A stretch of DNA of 64,000 nt from Cryptosporangium arvum DSM 44712 (GTDB lineage Bacteria; Actinomycetota; Actinomycetes; Mycobacteriales; Cryptosporangiaceae). Made by a program: the position numbers and the translations under genes. The stretch covers positions 2,108,001 to 2,172,000 of the forward strand of contig NZ_KK073874.1 in assembly GCF_000585375.1 (NCBI RefSeq), in the 5' to 3' direction. Positions 28,164 through 37,118 of this stretch are shown piece by piece. Within the stretch, counting starts at the first letter, position 1; each line of letters starts with the position of its first letter. The notes beneath the pieces were generated by a model. It did no database searches. It worked only from the letters and a program-made list of their open reading frames with translations, and was not told the DNA's origin.

Positions 28164-30707
28164 TCACGGAGTTGCCGGGGACGAATCCTCGGGGGAGTCC
28201 TCCGGGCCCTTCGGCATCCGCAGATAGCCGACCAGCGGATCGCGGTCGGTCCACCGCGACGCGAAATCGCTCTGTGCGTGGACGACGTCCACCTCCGCGC
28301 CGCTCAGCGCGGGGGTGACGAGCACGTGGTCGAGCAGGAACGCGTTGCCCTCGGACACCACGCTGTACCGGTCGGCGGCCGGGAGCTTCGTGGCGACGTC
28401 GGCCAGTGTGCCGCCGTCGGTGAGCAGCCCGAGCGTGGGGGAGCCGTCGGTGTCGGCGATGCCGCCGACGACGACCACCGCCGCGTCGCGATCGGCGTCG
28501 AGCAGCTCGTCGACGAACGTGCGGACGGCCGACGCCTGGCTTCCGCGCTGCTGCTCGGACGTGTGGCGACGCGGCTGCTGACGGCCGTAGAGCGGTCCGT
28601 CTCCGCGGCCGGACGCGAAGTCGTTGCCGATGACGAACACGGTGCGACCCCGGAACCGGAACTCGCCCGCGAGCGACTTCCGGGCGTCGCGGAACGCGGT
28701 GGCGGCCGGTGCGACCCGCCCGGGAGAGAGTGTCAGCCCGACCTCGCCGTCCCTCGTGTCGACCTCGGTGGCCGTGGTGGCGTCACCGGCCCCGCGGTCG
28801 ACGAACGACACGCGGGCGGGGTTGAAGAGGAAGCCGATCCGACGGTTCTCCGCTCCGGAGCCGTCCCGCCGGCTGACCGGGTCGATCTGCCGGACCTCGT
28901 ACCGGGGACCGCCGGCGGCGCGGATCGCGTCGAGGAGCGCCGCCCACCCCTCGTCGGCGCCGACCTCGGCGTCGTAGGTGGCTCCGTCGTCGTCCGGCAT
29001 CTCTTCGACGACCAGGACGTCGGGCGCGCGCAGACCGCGGACCACGGTCGCGGCCAGCTGCTTGAGACGGCCGCGGCCGCCGTTGGGGTCCGCGCCGCTG
29101 ATGTCGATGCTGGAGACGGTCAGCTCGTCGGGCTTCGGCGCCCGTGCCGTCTCCGGCTTGGCCTTGCCGGCACGGACGACCGGGGTGGAGAGCAGCTCGA
29201 CGCGGTAGTCGCCGGCGCCGTAGTCGAGCACGCCGTCGAGCGCGCCCGGCAGCTGATCGCCCACGTTGGCCACCGGGAGCGGTGCCAGCAGGTCGTCGAG
29301 CACGATCCGTTCGGTGTTGGGGTCGGTGTCGGTCAGGCGCAGGCCGCCGTGCGTCGTCCGCGAGGACCCGGCACCGGCCGGAAGGACGGGGAGCTGACCG
29401 TCGACGCTGGTGGGGCCCACCACCGTCGGGTTGTTCAGCCGCACCAGCATGCCCTCGAGCGACTCGTAGAAGTCGAGCGCGTTGAGCGTCGGCGCGAACA
29501 GCCGCGTGCTCTCGACGTCGCCGGGCGCGTCGGTGCGGATCTGGGTGGGGGGCATCCGGCCGCCCGGTCCGATCAGGACGGGCACCGGGCGGCGGGCGGC
29601 GCTGGAGACGACCGAGACCGTCGGCCGGATCAGCTCGGTGGTGGTCAGGTTGTCGGCCCCGGCGGCGGCGCCGGGCCGGTACTCGGTGACCGTGCCGGCC
29701 ACCCGCACCGTGTCGCCACTCTGGACCCGCGGCGCGTTGCCGGTGTAGACGAACAGCCCGTCGCTGGTGGCCGGGTCGTCGTCGGGTTCGGGATCCTGCA
29801 TCCAGAACCCGGTGCGCCCCACCGCGGTGACCACGCCGGGGACCGAGGTGACCAGCCGTCCGGCCAGCGGTGACGTGTGCGAGCGCCCCTGGATGTCGGC
29901 GATGCGGGCGGTGCGCCCGGCCTTGTCGCCCGCGCCGCCCGGCGGTGCGGGCGTCGCCACGACGAAGTCCGCCGAGTTGCTGCCGCTGTCGACGCCGCCG
30001 CTGCCGTCCACACCGGGGACGCCCCGCTCCTGCTGCTTCGCGTTCTCGACCCCGGCCGGGCCGCCCGGGTCGTCCTCGATCGAGGAGGTGCCCTGGTCGG
30101 CGGGGACGCTGATGTCGCGCCGGACGATCGAGGTGGTGTTGGAGAGCGCCGGGGCGGGCCGGCCCTCGGCGTCGTCGGCGTTGCCGTAGCCGACGAAGTC
30201 ACGGACCCCCTCGACGGTCGTGCAGCTGGCGACGCAGTGCAGGGTTTCCACCGCGTGCACGAGGGCGACCTTGCCGCTGGTGGAGCCGAGGTCGAGCGAG
30301 CCGGTGACGTCGGCCTTCGGGAGGTGGGTGGTGCCGTTCGGACCGCCGGCCTGCGCGATCAGGTACCGGCCGCCGGCGGGGATGCTGCCCGACAGTTCGG
30401 TAACGCCCCAGCCGCGCTCGCGGGGCGGTGCGTACTGCACGCTCCACCCGCGCAGGTTCACCGGTTCGTCGCCGCGGTTCGTCAGCTCGATGAAGTCCGC
30501 GGTCCAGATCGACCCGGACTCGCCCCCACCGCCGTAGATCTGGCTGATGACGAGGTCGGCGGGGCGGGAGGCGGTGCCGACCGTCGACGAGGTGGCGGTG
30601 GCGCCCAGCGCGATCGCCAGGAGCAGGACCGGGAACGCGGTGGGTAAGTAGAACGAGAGCTTGGTGAACTCGTTGCGCCGGGCGTGGCGCTGGGGACGCC
30701 TGGTCAC
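28164..30707 (-). CDS. secreted LTD/OB/EEP-domain nuclease-like protein with degenerate active site
   Basis: An 847-residue exported protein. The signal peptide spans about 10-45. A lamin-tail domain (about 50-185, LVISQIYGGGG... FIELTNRGDEPVNLRGW) is followed by an OB-fold region typical of extracellular nucleases (about 265-360, GFWMQDPEPDDDPATSDGLFVYTG). The C-terminal part is an endonuclease/exonuclease/phosphatase domain (about 520-840). The overall order is that of ExeM-type nucleases. Three catalytic signatures are altered: expected GNHF is GNDF, expected GDxND is GGIAD, and expected SDHDP is TDRDP. The VVEEM glutamate remains. Start GTG 30707 is chosen for its AAGG ribosome site. The frame extends to GTG 30758. 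Confidence 0.85.
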   Translation of the reverse strand: MTRRPQRHARRNEFTKLSFYLPTAFPVLLLAIALGATATSSTVGTASRPADLVISQIYGGGGESGSIWTADFIELTNRGDEPVNLRGWSVQYAPPRERGWGVTELSGSIPAGGRYLIAQAGGPNGTTHLPKADVTGSLDLGSTSGKVALVHAVETLHCVASCTTVEGVRDFVGYGNADDAEGRPAPALSNTTSIVRRDISVPADQGTSSIEDDPGGPAGVENAKQQERGVPGVDGSGGVDSGSNSADFVVATPAPPGGAGDKAGRTARIADIQGRSHTSPLAGRLVTSVPGVVTAVGRTGFWMQDPEPDDDPATSDGLFVYTGNAPRVQSGDTVRVAGTVTEYRPGAAAGADNLTTTELIRPTVSVVSSAARRPVPVLIGPGGRMPPTQIRTDAPGDVESTRLFAPTLNALDFYESLEGMLVRLNNPTVVGPTSVDGQLPVLPAGAGSSRTTHGGLRLTDTDPNTERIVLDDLLAPLPVANVGDQLPGALDGVLDYGAGDYRVELLSTPVVRAGKAKPETARAPKPDELTVSSIDISGADPNGGRGRLKQLAATVVRGLRAPDVLVVEEMPDDDGATYDAEVGADEGWAALLDAIRAAGGPRYEVRQIDPVSRRDGSGAENRRIGFLFNPARVSFVDRGAGDATTATEVDTRDGEVGLTLSPGRVAPAATAFRDARKSLAGEFRFRGRTVFVIGNDFASGRGDGPLYGRQQPRRHTSEQQRGSQASAVRTFVDELLDADRDAAVVVVGGIADTDGSPTLGLLTDGGTLADVATKLPAADRYSVVSEGNAFLLDHVLVTPALSGAEVDVVHAQSDFASRWTDRDPLVGYLRMPKGPEDSPEDSSPATP

Positions 30708-30820
30708 CGCATGCCTTACCTGATGCGCATGCCTCCCCGTCGTACGGTTCCGTCCCACGAGCGCACACGCTACCGGTGGAGTACGACGATTCGGGTACGG
30801 GCGTAGAGGCCCTTAACCCT

Positions 30821-30854
30821 CGGTAGCCGGTCCGGTGGACTGGACCGGCTACCG
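30821..30854 (-). terminator. hairpin after the cyclopropane synthase-like gene
   Basis: CGGTAGCCGGTCC (30821-30833) and GGACCGGCTACCG (30842-30854) form a perfect 13-bp stem with an eight-base loop, extendable at the base. It sits 34 bases past the stop at 30889 and before the nuclease-like gene on the same strand. Confidence 0.82.
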
Positions 30855-30888
30855 GGGGATACCGGCATCAGCCGAACGGCCGAGTCGG

Positions 30889-32235
30889 TCAGTCGACCGT
30901 CGCGTACGACGCGCGCGTCGCCGGCATGTGGCTGTGCCCCTTGCGGTCCGGACGCACGGCCAGCACCTGGTGGATCGCGATCCGGTTCCGGTCGAACGCG
31001 AGCGCCGACCCGGCCATGTAGAGGCGCCAGACCCGGGCCCGGCCGACGCTCGTCAGCCGGACGGCCTCGGACCAGTTCTGCTCCAGATTGCTCACCCAGG
31101 CCCGTAGCGTCCGCGCGTAGTGCTCGCGCAGCGACTCGACGTCACGCACCTCGAAGCCGACGGTCTCGAGCTGGTCGGAGATCCAGCCGACCGACTGCAG
31201 CTCACCGTCCGGGAACACGTACGCGGTGATGAACGTCCGCTCGGGCTTGCCCTGCCGGCGCGACTGGAGCGTGTCGGTGACCGTCGGCGGCTGGGTGATC
31301 TGGTGGCTGAGCAGCCGCCCACCCGGCTTGAGCAGGCCGTACAGGAGCTCGGCGTAGCCGCGCCACTGGTCGGTCCCGACGTGCTCGGCCATGCCGATGC
31401 TGGAGATGGCGTCGTACGGGCCGTCGTCGATGTCGCGGTAGTCCTGCTCGCGGATCTCGACCAGGTCGGCGACCCCGGCCGCGGCGGCGCGCTTCGCCGC
31501 GCCGACGGCCTGCTCGTGGGAGTTCGTGACGCCGACGACGTGCACGCCGTACTCGCGGGCGGCGTGGATGGCCATCGTGCCCCAGCCGCAGCCGACGTCG
31601 AGCATCCGCATCCCGGGCTTGAGCCCCAGCTTGCGGGCGATCAGCTCGACCTTGCCGGTCTGCGCCTGCTCGAGCGTCGTGGCCGGGTTCGCGGCGTCGA
31701 GGTCGGGCCAGTACGCGCAGGAGTACGTCATCGACTCGCCCAGCACGAGCCGGTAGAAGTCGTTGCCGACGTTGTAGTGGTGACCGATCGCCGCGGCGTC
31801 CCGGCGGACGCTGTGCAGCATGCCGGTGGTGGGGCGCATCTCCTCCGGGGGCGGCGGCGGGTTGCTGCCGATCGCGCCGAGCCGCATCGCGGAAGCGACG
31901 AGCAGGCGCTTGTCGGCGCTGGAGAGGTGCAACCCCTGGGTCGCGTCGAACAGGTGGAGCATGCGGTCGAGCGCGCCGATGAAGTCACCTTCGACGGTGA
32001 GGTCGCCGGAGACGAAGGCGCGGGCCATGCCGACCTCGTTCGGGGACCAGACCAGCCGGCGCAGGGCCCGGCGGTTGCGGATGACGAGGGTGGGGCCGCC
32101 CTCGCTCTCCGAGGGGCCGAGAGAGCTGCCGTCCCAGGCACGGATTCGGACGGGAGGCTCGGCCCCGAAGATCATGTTGATGACTGGGTGTAACCGGTCG
32201 GCAACCGTGGCATGCTCTGACGCCAGGTAGGTCAT
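30889..32235 (-). CDS. cyclopropane-fatty-acyl-phospholipid synthase family methyltransferase
   Basis: A 448-residue SAM-dependent enzyme of the CFA/mycolic acid cyclopropane synthase family. Such enzymes modify unsaturated acyl chains of membrane lipids. The lipid-entry motif is HHYNVGNDFYRLVLGESMTYSCAYW. SAM motif I is MLDVGCGWGTMAIHAA, followed by GVTNSHEQ and SIGMAEHVG (catalytic bicarbonate region). An N-terminal 140-residue domain is typical of full-length CFA synthases. The 236-base gap upstream is unusually AT-rich near 32300-32390 and probably holds the promoters of this gene and of the divergent polymerase gene. Confidence 0.93.
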   Translation of the reverse strand: MTYLASEHATVADRLHPVINMIFGAEPPVRIRAWDGSSLGPSESEGGPTLVIRNRRALRRLVWSPNEVGMARAFVSGDLTVEGDFIGALDRMLHLFDATQGLHLSSADKRLLVASAMRLGAIGSNPPPPPEEMRPTTGMLHSVRRDAAAIGHHYNVGNDFYRLVLGESMTYSCAYWPDLDAANPATTLEQAQTGKVELIARKLGLKPGMRMLDVGCGWGTMAIHAAREYGVHVVGVTNSHEQAVGAAKRAAAAGVADLVEIREQDYRDIDDGPYDAISSIGMAEHVGTDQWRGYAELLYGLLKPGGRLLSHQITQPPTVTDTLQSRRQGKPERTFITAYVFPDGELQSVGWISDQLETVGFEVRDVESLREHYARTLRAWVSNLEQNWSEAVRLTSVGRARVWRLYMAGSALAFDRNRIAIHQVLAVRPDRKGHSHMPATRASYATVD

Positions 32236-32471
32236 GACTACTTGTCCTTTCGCTCACCCACCGTGGGAGCCCGGTGAAGTCACGAGGTCTTGTTGGCAAC
32301 CGCAACTATGAGGTTGCTTAAACCAACTTCTTTGCTTCGATCATGCACCCTGAAGAGCGCTTGACGCTTCGAATAAATACGGTGACGGCGGCCACAGACG
32401 TGGTACCACCGTTCTGATGCCAGACCCAGCCGTTAACCGTCTGCGGGTATTCCCGCCGGTACCGTGCTGAC

Positions 32472-33512
32472 ATGGCGTCCAAAGCAGCGTCTCCGGCCGT
32501 TGAACTCATCGTCGGCGACCGGGCGGTCCGGATCAGCAACCCCGATCGGGTCTATTTCGACGACCCGCACGCCACCAAACTCGACATCGCGAAGTACTAC
32601 CTGTCGGTCGGCGACGGCATCGTGCGCGCGCTCCGCGAGCGCCCCTGCATGCTGCACCGCTACCCCGACGGCGTGTTCTCCGCCGGGGTCGAGGGCGAGA
32701 AGATCTACCAGAAGCGGCTGCCGAAGGGCGCACCCGACTGGGTGGAGAGCGTCCAGGTCAAGTTTCCGAGCGGGCGGAGCGCGGACGAGCTCTGCGTCAC
32801 CGAACTCGCGTCGGTGATCTGGGCCGTGCAGATGTCGACGGTGGAGTTCCACCCCTGGCATTCGCGGCGGGCGAACACCGAGCAGCCCGACGAACTGCGC
32901 ATCGACCTCGACCCGCAGCCCGGAACCGGGCTCGCCGAAGCGCGCCGGGTCGGTGGTGTGGTGCGCGAGATGCTCGCCGAGCTGGGGTGGAGCGGCTGGC
33001 CCAAGACGTCGGGCAACCGCGGCATCCACATCTACGTCCGGATCCGACCCGACTGGTCGTTCACCGACGTGCGCCGGGCCGCGCTGGCGTTCGCCCGCGA
33101 GGTCGAGCGCCGGGTGCCGGAGCTCGCCACCACCGCCTGGTGGAAGGAGGAGCGCGGCGAGAAGGTCTTCGTCGACTTCAACCAGAACGCGCGTGACCGC
33201 ACGATCGCCAGCGCCTACAGCATCCGCGGCCGGGCCGGTGCGCTGGTGTCGGCGCCGATCACGTGGGACGAGTTGCCCGACGTGGAGAGCGAGGACTTCA
33301 CGATCCGGACCGTGCCGGCGCGGTTCGCCGCGCTGGGCGATCTGCACGCCGGCATCGACGACGTCGCGGTGGGGATCGAGCCGCTGCTGGAGTGGTCGGA
33401 GCGGGACGCGCGTGATCACGACCTCGGCGACGCCCCCTACCCCCCGAACTACCCCAAGATGGAAGGGGAGCCCATGCGGGTGCAGCCGTCGCGCGCCCGC
33501 ACAAGGGAGTAA
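32472..33512 (+). CDS. LigD-type polymerase/primase domain protein (stand-alone PolDom)
   Basis: A 346-residue archaeo-eukaryotic primase-family polymerase like the LigD polymerase domain used in bacterial non-homologous end joining. The catalytic pair D145/D147 lies in ELRIDLDPQPG. It also has TSGNRGIHIYVRI (histidine of the active site), KVFVDFNQNARDRTIASAYS and SAPITWDEL. There is no ligase or phosphoesterase domain. An ATP-dependent DNA ligase is encoded 2.5 kb away (35971-37113), so the activities are split between genes. Ku is not in this window. Confidence 0.94.
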   Translation: MASKAASPAVELIVGDRAVRISNPDRVYFDDPHATKLDIAKYYLSVGDGIVRALRERPCMLHRYPDGVFSAGVEGEKIYQKRLPKGAPDWVESVQVKFPSGRSADELCVTELASVIWAVQMSTVEFHPWHSRRANTEQPDELRIDLDPQPGTGLAEARRVGGVVREMLAELGWSGWPKTSGNRGIHIYVRIRPDWSFTDVRRAALAFAREVERRVPELATTAWWKEERGEKVFVDFNQNARDRTIASAYSIRGRAGALVSAPITWDELPDVESEDFTIRTVPARFAALGDLHAGIDDVAVGIEPLLEWSERDARDHDLGDAPYPPNYPKMEGEPMRVQPSRARTRE

Positions 33513-33628
33513 TCCTCCGCCCTGCTCGAAAGTTGTTTTCTGACCCGGGAGGGTGACGCGGGCCACACCTTCAGGTCATGCTCGACGGTGACCGGCACTC
33601 CGGTGCGACCCGCCCACAGGAGGCGCGC

Positions 33629-34381
33629 ATGCCCGAGCAGGCCCGAACCCCGTTGAATCGCCCGCAGCGGACGCTTTCCCCACACAGTCACCCGCAAGCC
33701 GGCACCGGGAAGGCGGCGGCAGCCGGAACGGACGCCAAGGAGCACGTCTCCGACGTGCTGGTGCGGGTCAGCGACGCGGAACTCGACGGACGGCTCGGGC
33801 GCCCGGAGGCCGCGCGCGGCGTGGTGGTGTTCGCGCACGGCTCGGGTAGTTCACGGCACAGCCCGCGCAACCGTCAGGTGGCCAAAGCGCTCTACCGCGC
33901 GGGGTTCGCGGTGCTGCTCGTCGACCTGTTCACCGCGGCCGAGGAGCAGGAGGACCAGCGCACCGGCCGGATGCGGTTCGACATCGACCTGCTCGCCCGG
34001 CGGGTGGACGATTCGGTGGGCTGGGTGGTGGAGCACACCGACACCCAGGGGCTGCCGGTCGGGCTGTACGGCGCCAGCACCGGGGCCGCCGGTGCGCTGG
34101 CGGCGGCCGCGCAGCGCCCGGAGACCGTGCGCGCGGTCGTGAGCCGCGGTGGCCGGCCCGACCTCGCGAGCAGTTGGCTCACCACGGTGGCGGCACCGAC
34201 GCTGCTGGTGGTCGGTGCGCTGGACCACCCGGTGCTCGAGTTGAACCGCCAGGCCGCCGACGCGCTGGGCGGCCTGGCCCGGGTCGAGGTCGTGCCCGGC
34301 GCGACCCACCTGTTCGAGGAACCAGGCTGCCTGGACCATGTCGCAACCCACACGACGGCCTGGTTCCAACAGCATCTGTAA
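33629..34381 (+). CDS. alpha/beta hydrolase (dienelactone hydrolase-like)
   Basis: A 250-residue hydrolase-fold protein. It has GVVVFAHGSGSSRHSPRNR (oxyanion strand), nucleophile elbow LYGASTGAAGAL (serine), TLLVVGALDHPVLELN (acid) and GATHLFEEPG (histidine). Similar actinobacterial proteins are often annotated as dienelactone hydrolase family. The natural substrate is unknown. ATG 33629 has a near-perfect ribosome site (AGGAGG) and is preferred to the ATG at 33578. The first 50 residues are disordered. It is convergent with the gene at 34394. Confidence 0.88.
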   Translation: MPEQARTPLNRPQRTLSPHSHPQAGTGKAAAAGTDAKEHVSDVLVRVSDAELDGRLGRPEAARGVVVFAHGSGSSRHSPRNRQVAKALYRAGFAVLLVDLFTAAEEQEDQRTGRMRFDIDLLARRVDDSVGWVVEHTDTQGLPVGLYGASTGAAGALAAAAQRPETVRAVVSRGGRPDLASSWLTTVAAPTLLVVGALDHPVLELNRQAADALGGLARVEVVPGATHLFEEPGCLDHVATHTTAWFQQHL

Positions 34382-34393
34382 TCGCGCCGCCCC

Positions 34394-35974
34394 CTAGGAG
34401 GCGGGGCAGGTCAGGCCGTCGGGCGGGGGGTTCGTGGTCAGCAGGTAGTTGCTGATGTTCTCGCGGATGCAGGTCGTCTGCGGGTACGCCGTGTGCCCCT
34501 CGCCCTGCCACGTGACGATGTGGCCGGTGCCGAGCCCGCTGGCGAGCTTCGCGGTGTTGGCGTACGGCGTCGCCGGGTCGCCGGTGGTGCCGACCACGAC
34601 GATCGGCGGTGCGCCGAACGCCGCCCCGACCGGGTACGGGTCGTGCGTGCCCGGCCAGACCGCGCAGCTGAGCATCGTCATCGCCAGCGGGGCACCGAAC
34701 AGCGGGTACTTGCGTCGCCACTCGGCCTGCAGCGTGCGGACCTTCGCCACGGTCGGCGGGTTCCGGTCGTCGGTGCAGCCGATCGCGGTGAACGCGTCGG
34801 TCATGTTGTTGTACGAGCCGTCGGCGTTGCGCCCGGTGAAGCTGTCGTTGAGCGCGAACACGGTCGTCGGGTCGCCCTTGGACACGTCGGCTATCGCCTT
34901 CTCCAGCGTCGGCCACTGTGCCTTCACGTACAGCGCCGCGGTCACCGCGGAGAGCACGTGGCCGGTGGTGGCCGTGCGCTTCTCGCCGCCGCGCCCGGCG
35001 ACCGGCTTCTTCTGGACGGTGATCAGCACGTCGTGCAGCGTGCGCCGCGCGTCGGGGCCGATCGGGCAGCCGGAACCCCGCGCCCGGCAGGCGGCGGCGA
35101 AGTTGTCGAACGCCTTCTCGAACCCGGCGGCCTGCCCCTCCGAGGCGGTGATGCCGTCGAGGTTCGGGTCGACCGCGCCGTCGAGGACGAACGCCCGGAT
35201 GCGCCCGGGGTAGAGGTGGGCGTAGACCGCGCCGAGCAGCGTGCCGTAGGAGTAGCCCAGGTAGGTCATCTTCGGATCGCCGACGGCCTCGCGGATCGCG
35301 TCCATGTCACGCACGGTCTGCTCGGTGCTGTAGTAGCCGAGCGACTGCCCGTACTTGCTCACGCACGGGTTGATCGACGTGCGCCAGAGCTTGACCTGCT
35401 CGTCGAACTCCTTCTGCGGCGCCGGATCGGGGTTCGCCGCGGTGGTGGCGTCCTTGCTGGCCGCCGTGAGGCAGTCGACCGGGGCGGACTTGCCGACGCC
35501 GCGCGGGTCGAACCCGACGACGTCGAAGCGCTCCATGATCTCGCCCGGCAGGAACAGCGGGGTCTGCGCGGCCAGCTCGATGCCGGACGCGCCGGGACCG
35601 CCCGGGTTGACCAGCAGCGACCCGATCCGGTTCTTCTGGTCGGTGCGGCGGACACGCACCATCGCGATGTCGAACGTGGCGCCGGTGGGGTTCGCCCAGT
35701 CCTGCGGGACGCGCACCGCACCGCAGTCGACCTGGACGCCCGAGAGCGACGTGCCGATCGACCGCTCGATCTCGGCTTTGCAGTCCGTCCACTTCGCCAT
35801 ACTCGTGTCCGGAGCGGACGACGGGGCCGCCGAGGGCGCCGCGCTCGGCGAACCGGCACGGGGAACGGATCTCCACTCGCCGTCGGCGACGGTCGTGCCG
35901 CACGCGGACAACCCGACGGCGGCAGCGAGGCTGACTATCACGAGGGAGAGCCGGGGGGAGCGGCGCAACGTCAC
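34394..35974 (-). CDS. secreted alpha/beta hydrolase lipoprotein, tripeptidyl-aminopeptidase-like
   Basis: A 526-residue exported hydrolase. The signal peptide ends in lipobox GLSAC with Cys25. The hydrolase core has NPGGPGASG (oxyanion), FDPRGVGKSAPVDC and nucleophile YLGYSYGTLLGAVYAHLYPG. A cap region and the TAP-like C-terminal domain follow (VVGTTGDPATPYANT, acid; GEGHTAYPQ, histidine). The family includes Streptomyces SlpD/SlpE and mycobacterial CaeA-type peptidases/esterases. It overlaps the upstream DNA ligase gene by four bases, so it is co-expressed with a repair gene, probably by chance of packing. Confidence 0.92.
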   Translation of the reverse strand: MTLRRSPRLSLVIVSLAAAVGLSACGTTVADGEWRSVPRAGSPSAAPSAAPSSAPDTSMAKWTDCKAEIERSIGTSLSGVQVDCGAVRVPQDWANPTGATFDIAMVRVRRTDQKNRIGSLLVNPGGPGASGIELAAQTPLFLPGEIMERFDVVGFDPRGVGKSAPVDCLTAASKDATTAANPDPAPQKEFDEQVKLWRTSINPCVSKYGQSLGYYSTEQTVRDMDAIREAVGDPKMTYLGYSYGTLLGAVYAHLYPGRIRAFVLDGAVDPNLDGITASEGQAAGFEKAFDNFAAACRARGSGCPIGPDARRTLHDVLITVQKKPVAGRGGEKRTATTGHVLSAVTAALYVKAQWPTLEKAIADVSKGDPTTVFALNDSFTGRNADGSYNNMTDAFTAIGCTDDRNPPTVAKVRTLQAEWRRKYPLFGAPLAMTMLSCAVWPGTHDPYPVGAAFGAPPIVVVGTTGDPATPYANTAKLASGLGTGHIVTWQGEGHTAYPQTTCIRENISNYLLTTNPPPDGLTCPAS

Positions 35975-37113
35975 GGAGAGCCCTTCAGTACGCGTTCTAG
36001 ATCAAAGCGGACGGGACGGTCAAGTTGAGCATAAGTGCATGAACGGGGTTCCCGGTCGGGCCGCCAACGTTCGAAACGCGCAGTATGCCGGAATCGATCG
36101 CCTTCCATGTGGTCGTACGCCACTTCGACGACGAGCTCGGGCCGAAGCGGCTGCCACGACAGGTCCTTCTTGCCCGTCCACCGGCTGGGCGCACCGGGCA
36201 TGCGGGTGGGAACCGCCTCTCCCGCCGGCGGCGCCTCCGCGGTCTGCTCGGCCCAGGCCGACCACGGGTGCTCGGACACATCGGACAGCCGGTACTGCTC
36301 CAGCTCCTCCACCAGCTCCGCGCGCCGCTTCGCGGTGAACGACGCCGACACCCCGACGTGGTGCAGGTTCCCCTCGTCGTCGTACAGGCCGAGCAGCAGC
36401 GAACCGACGATCGGTCCGGACTTGTGCCAGCGGAACCCGGCGACCACGCAGTCGGCGGTGCGGGCGTGCTTCACCTTCTTCATCGTGCGCTTGCCGGGCT
36501 CGTAGGGGCCGTCGGCGGCCTTGACGATCAGCCCGTCGAGCCCCGCGCCCTCGAACTTCTCGAACCACGACTGCGCGGTCCCGGGATCGGTGGTGACCGG
36601 GGTGAGGTGGGTGCGCGGACCGGAAGGCCCGCCGTCGGCCGGGAACAGGCCCGCCAGCCGCTCCCGGCGGCCCGAATAGCCGACCTCGAGCAGCGACTCG
36701 TCGCCGAGTGCCAGCAGGTCGAACGCGATGAAGTGGGCCGGCGTCTGCTCGGCGAGCAGGTTGATGCGCGTCGCGGCCGGATGGATGCGCTGCGCCAGCG
36801 CGTCGAAATCGAGCCGGTCGTCGACGACGACGACGAGCTCGCCGTCGACCACGCACCGCTCGGGCAGCGAGCCACGGACCTCCTCGACGACCTCGGGGAA
36901 GTAACGCTGCAGCTCCTTGTTGCCGCGGCTGCCCAGGACCACCCGGTCGCCCTCGCGGAAGATCAGACAGCGGAACCCGTCGAACTTCGGCTCGTAATAC
37001 AGACCGTCGCCGACGGGGATGCCTTTGACCGGGCTGGCCAGCATCGGGTCGACCGGGGGTGCCACCGGCAGCCCCCACTGCACTTCTTCGTCATCGCCCG
37101 CACCAGGACTCAT
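35971..37113 (-). CDS. ATP-dependent DNA ligase (LigC type)
   Basis: A 380-residue ligase. The adenylated lysine is K43 in YYEPKFDGFRCL (motif I). Further motifs are VVDGELVVV (III), HFIAFDLLA (IIIa), GLDGLIVKAADGPYEPGKRT (IV) and MKKVKH (V). An OB-fold C-terminal domain ends in ARFERWRPDREPRSC. The size matches mycobacterial LigC, an accessory ligase in repair. ATG 37113 is preferred, since a TTG at 37143 would overlap the upstream gene. It lies five bases after the reductase gene and four bases over the hydrolase gene, giving a three-gene minus-strand operon. Confidence 0.93.
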   Translation of the reverse strand: MSPGAGDDEEVQWGLPVAPPVDPMLASPVKGIPVGDGLYYEPKFDGFRCLIFREGDRVVLGSRGNKELQRYFPEVVEEVRGSLPERCVVDGELVVVVDDRLDFDALAQRIHPAATRINLLAEQTPAHFIAFDLLALGDESLLEVGYSGRRERLAGLFPADGGPSGPRTHLTPVTTDPGTAQSWFEKFEGAGLDGLIVKAADGPYEPGKRTMKKVKHARTADCVVAGFRWHKSGPIVGSLLLGLYDDEGNLHHVGVSASFTAKRRAELVEELEQYRLSDVSEHPWSAWAEQTAEAPPAGEAVPTRMPGAPSRWTGKKDLSWQPLRPELVVEVAYDHMEGDRFRHTARFERWRPDREPRSCTYAQLDRPVRFDLERVLKGSP

Positions 37114-37118
37114 GCCGG

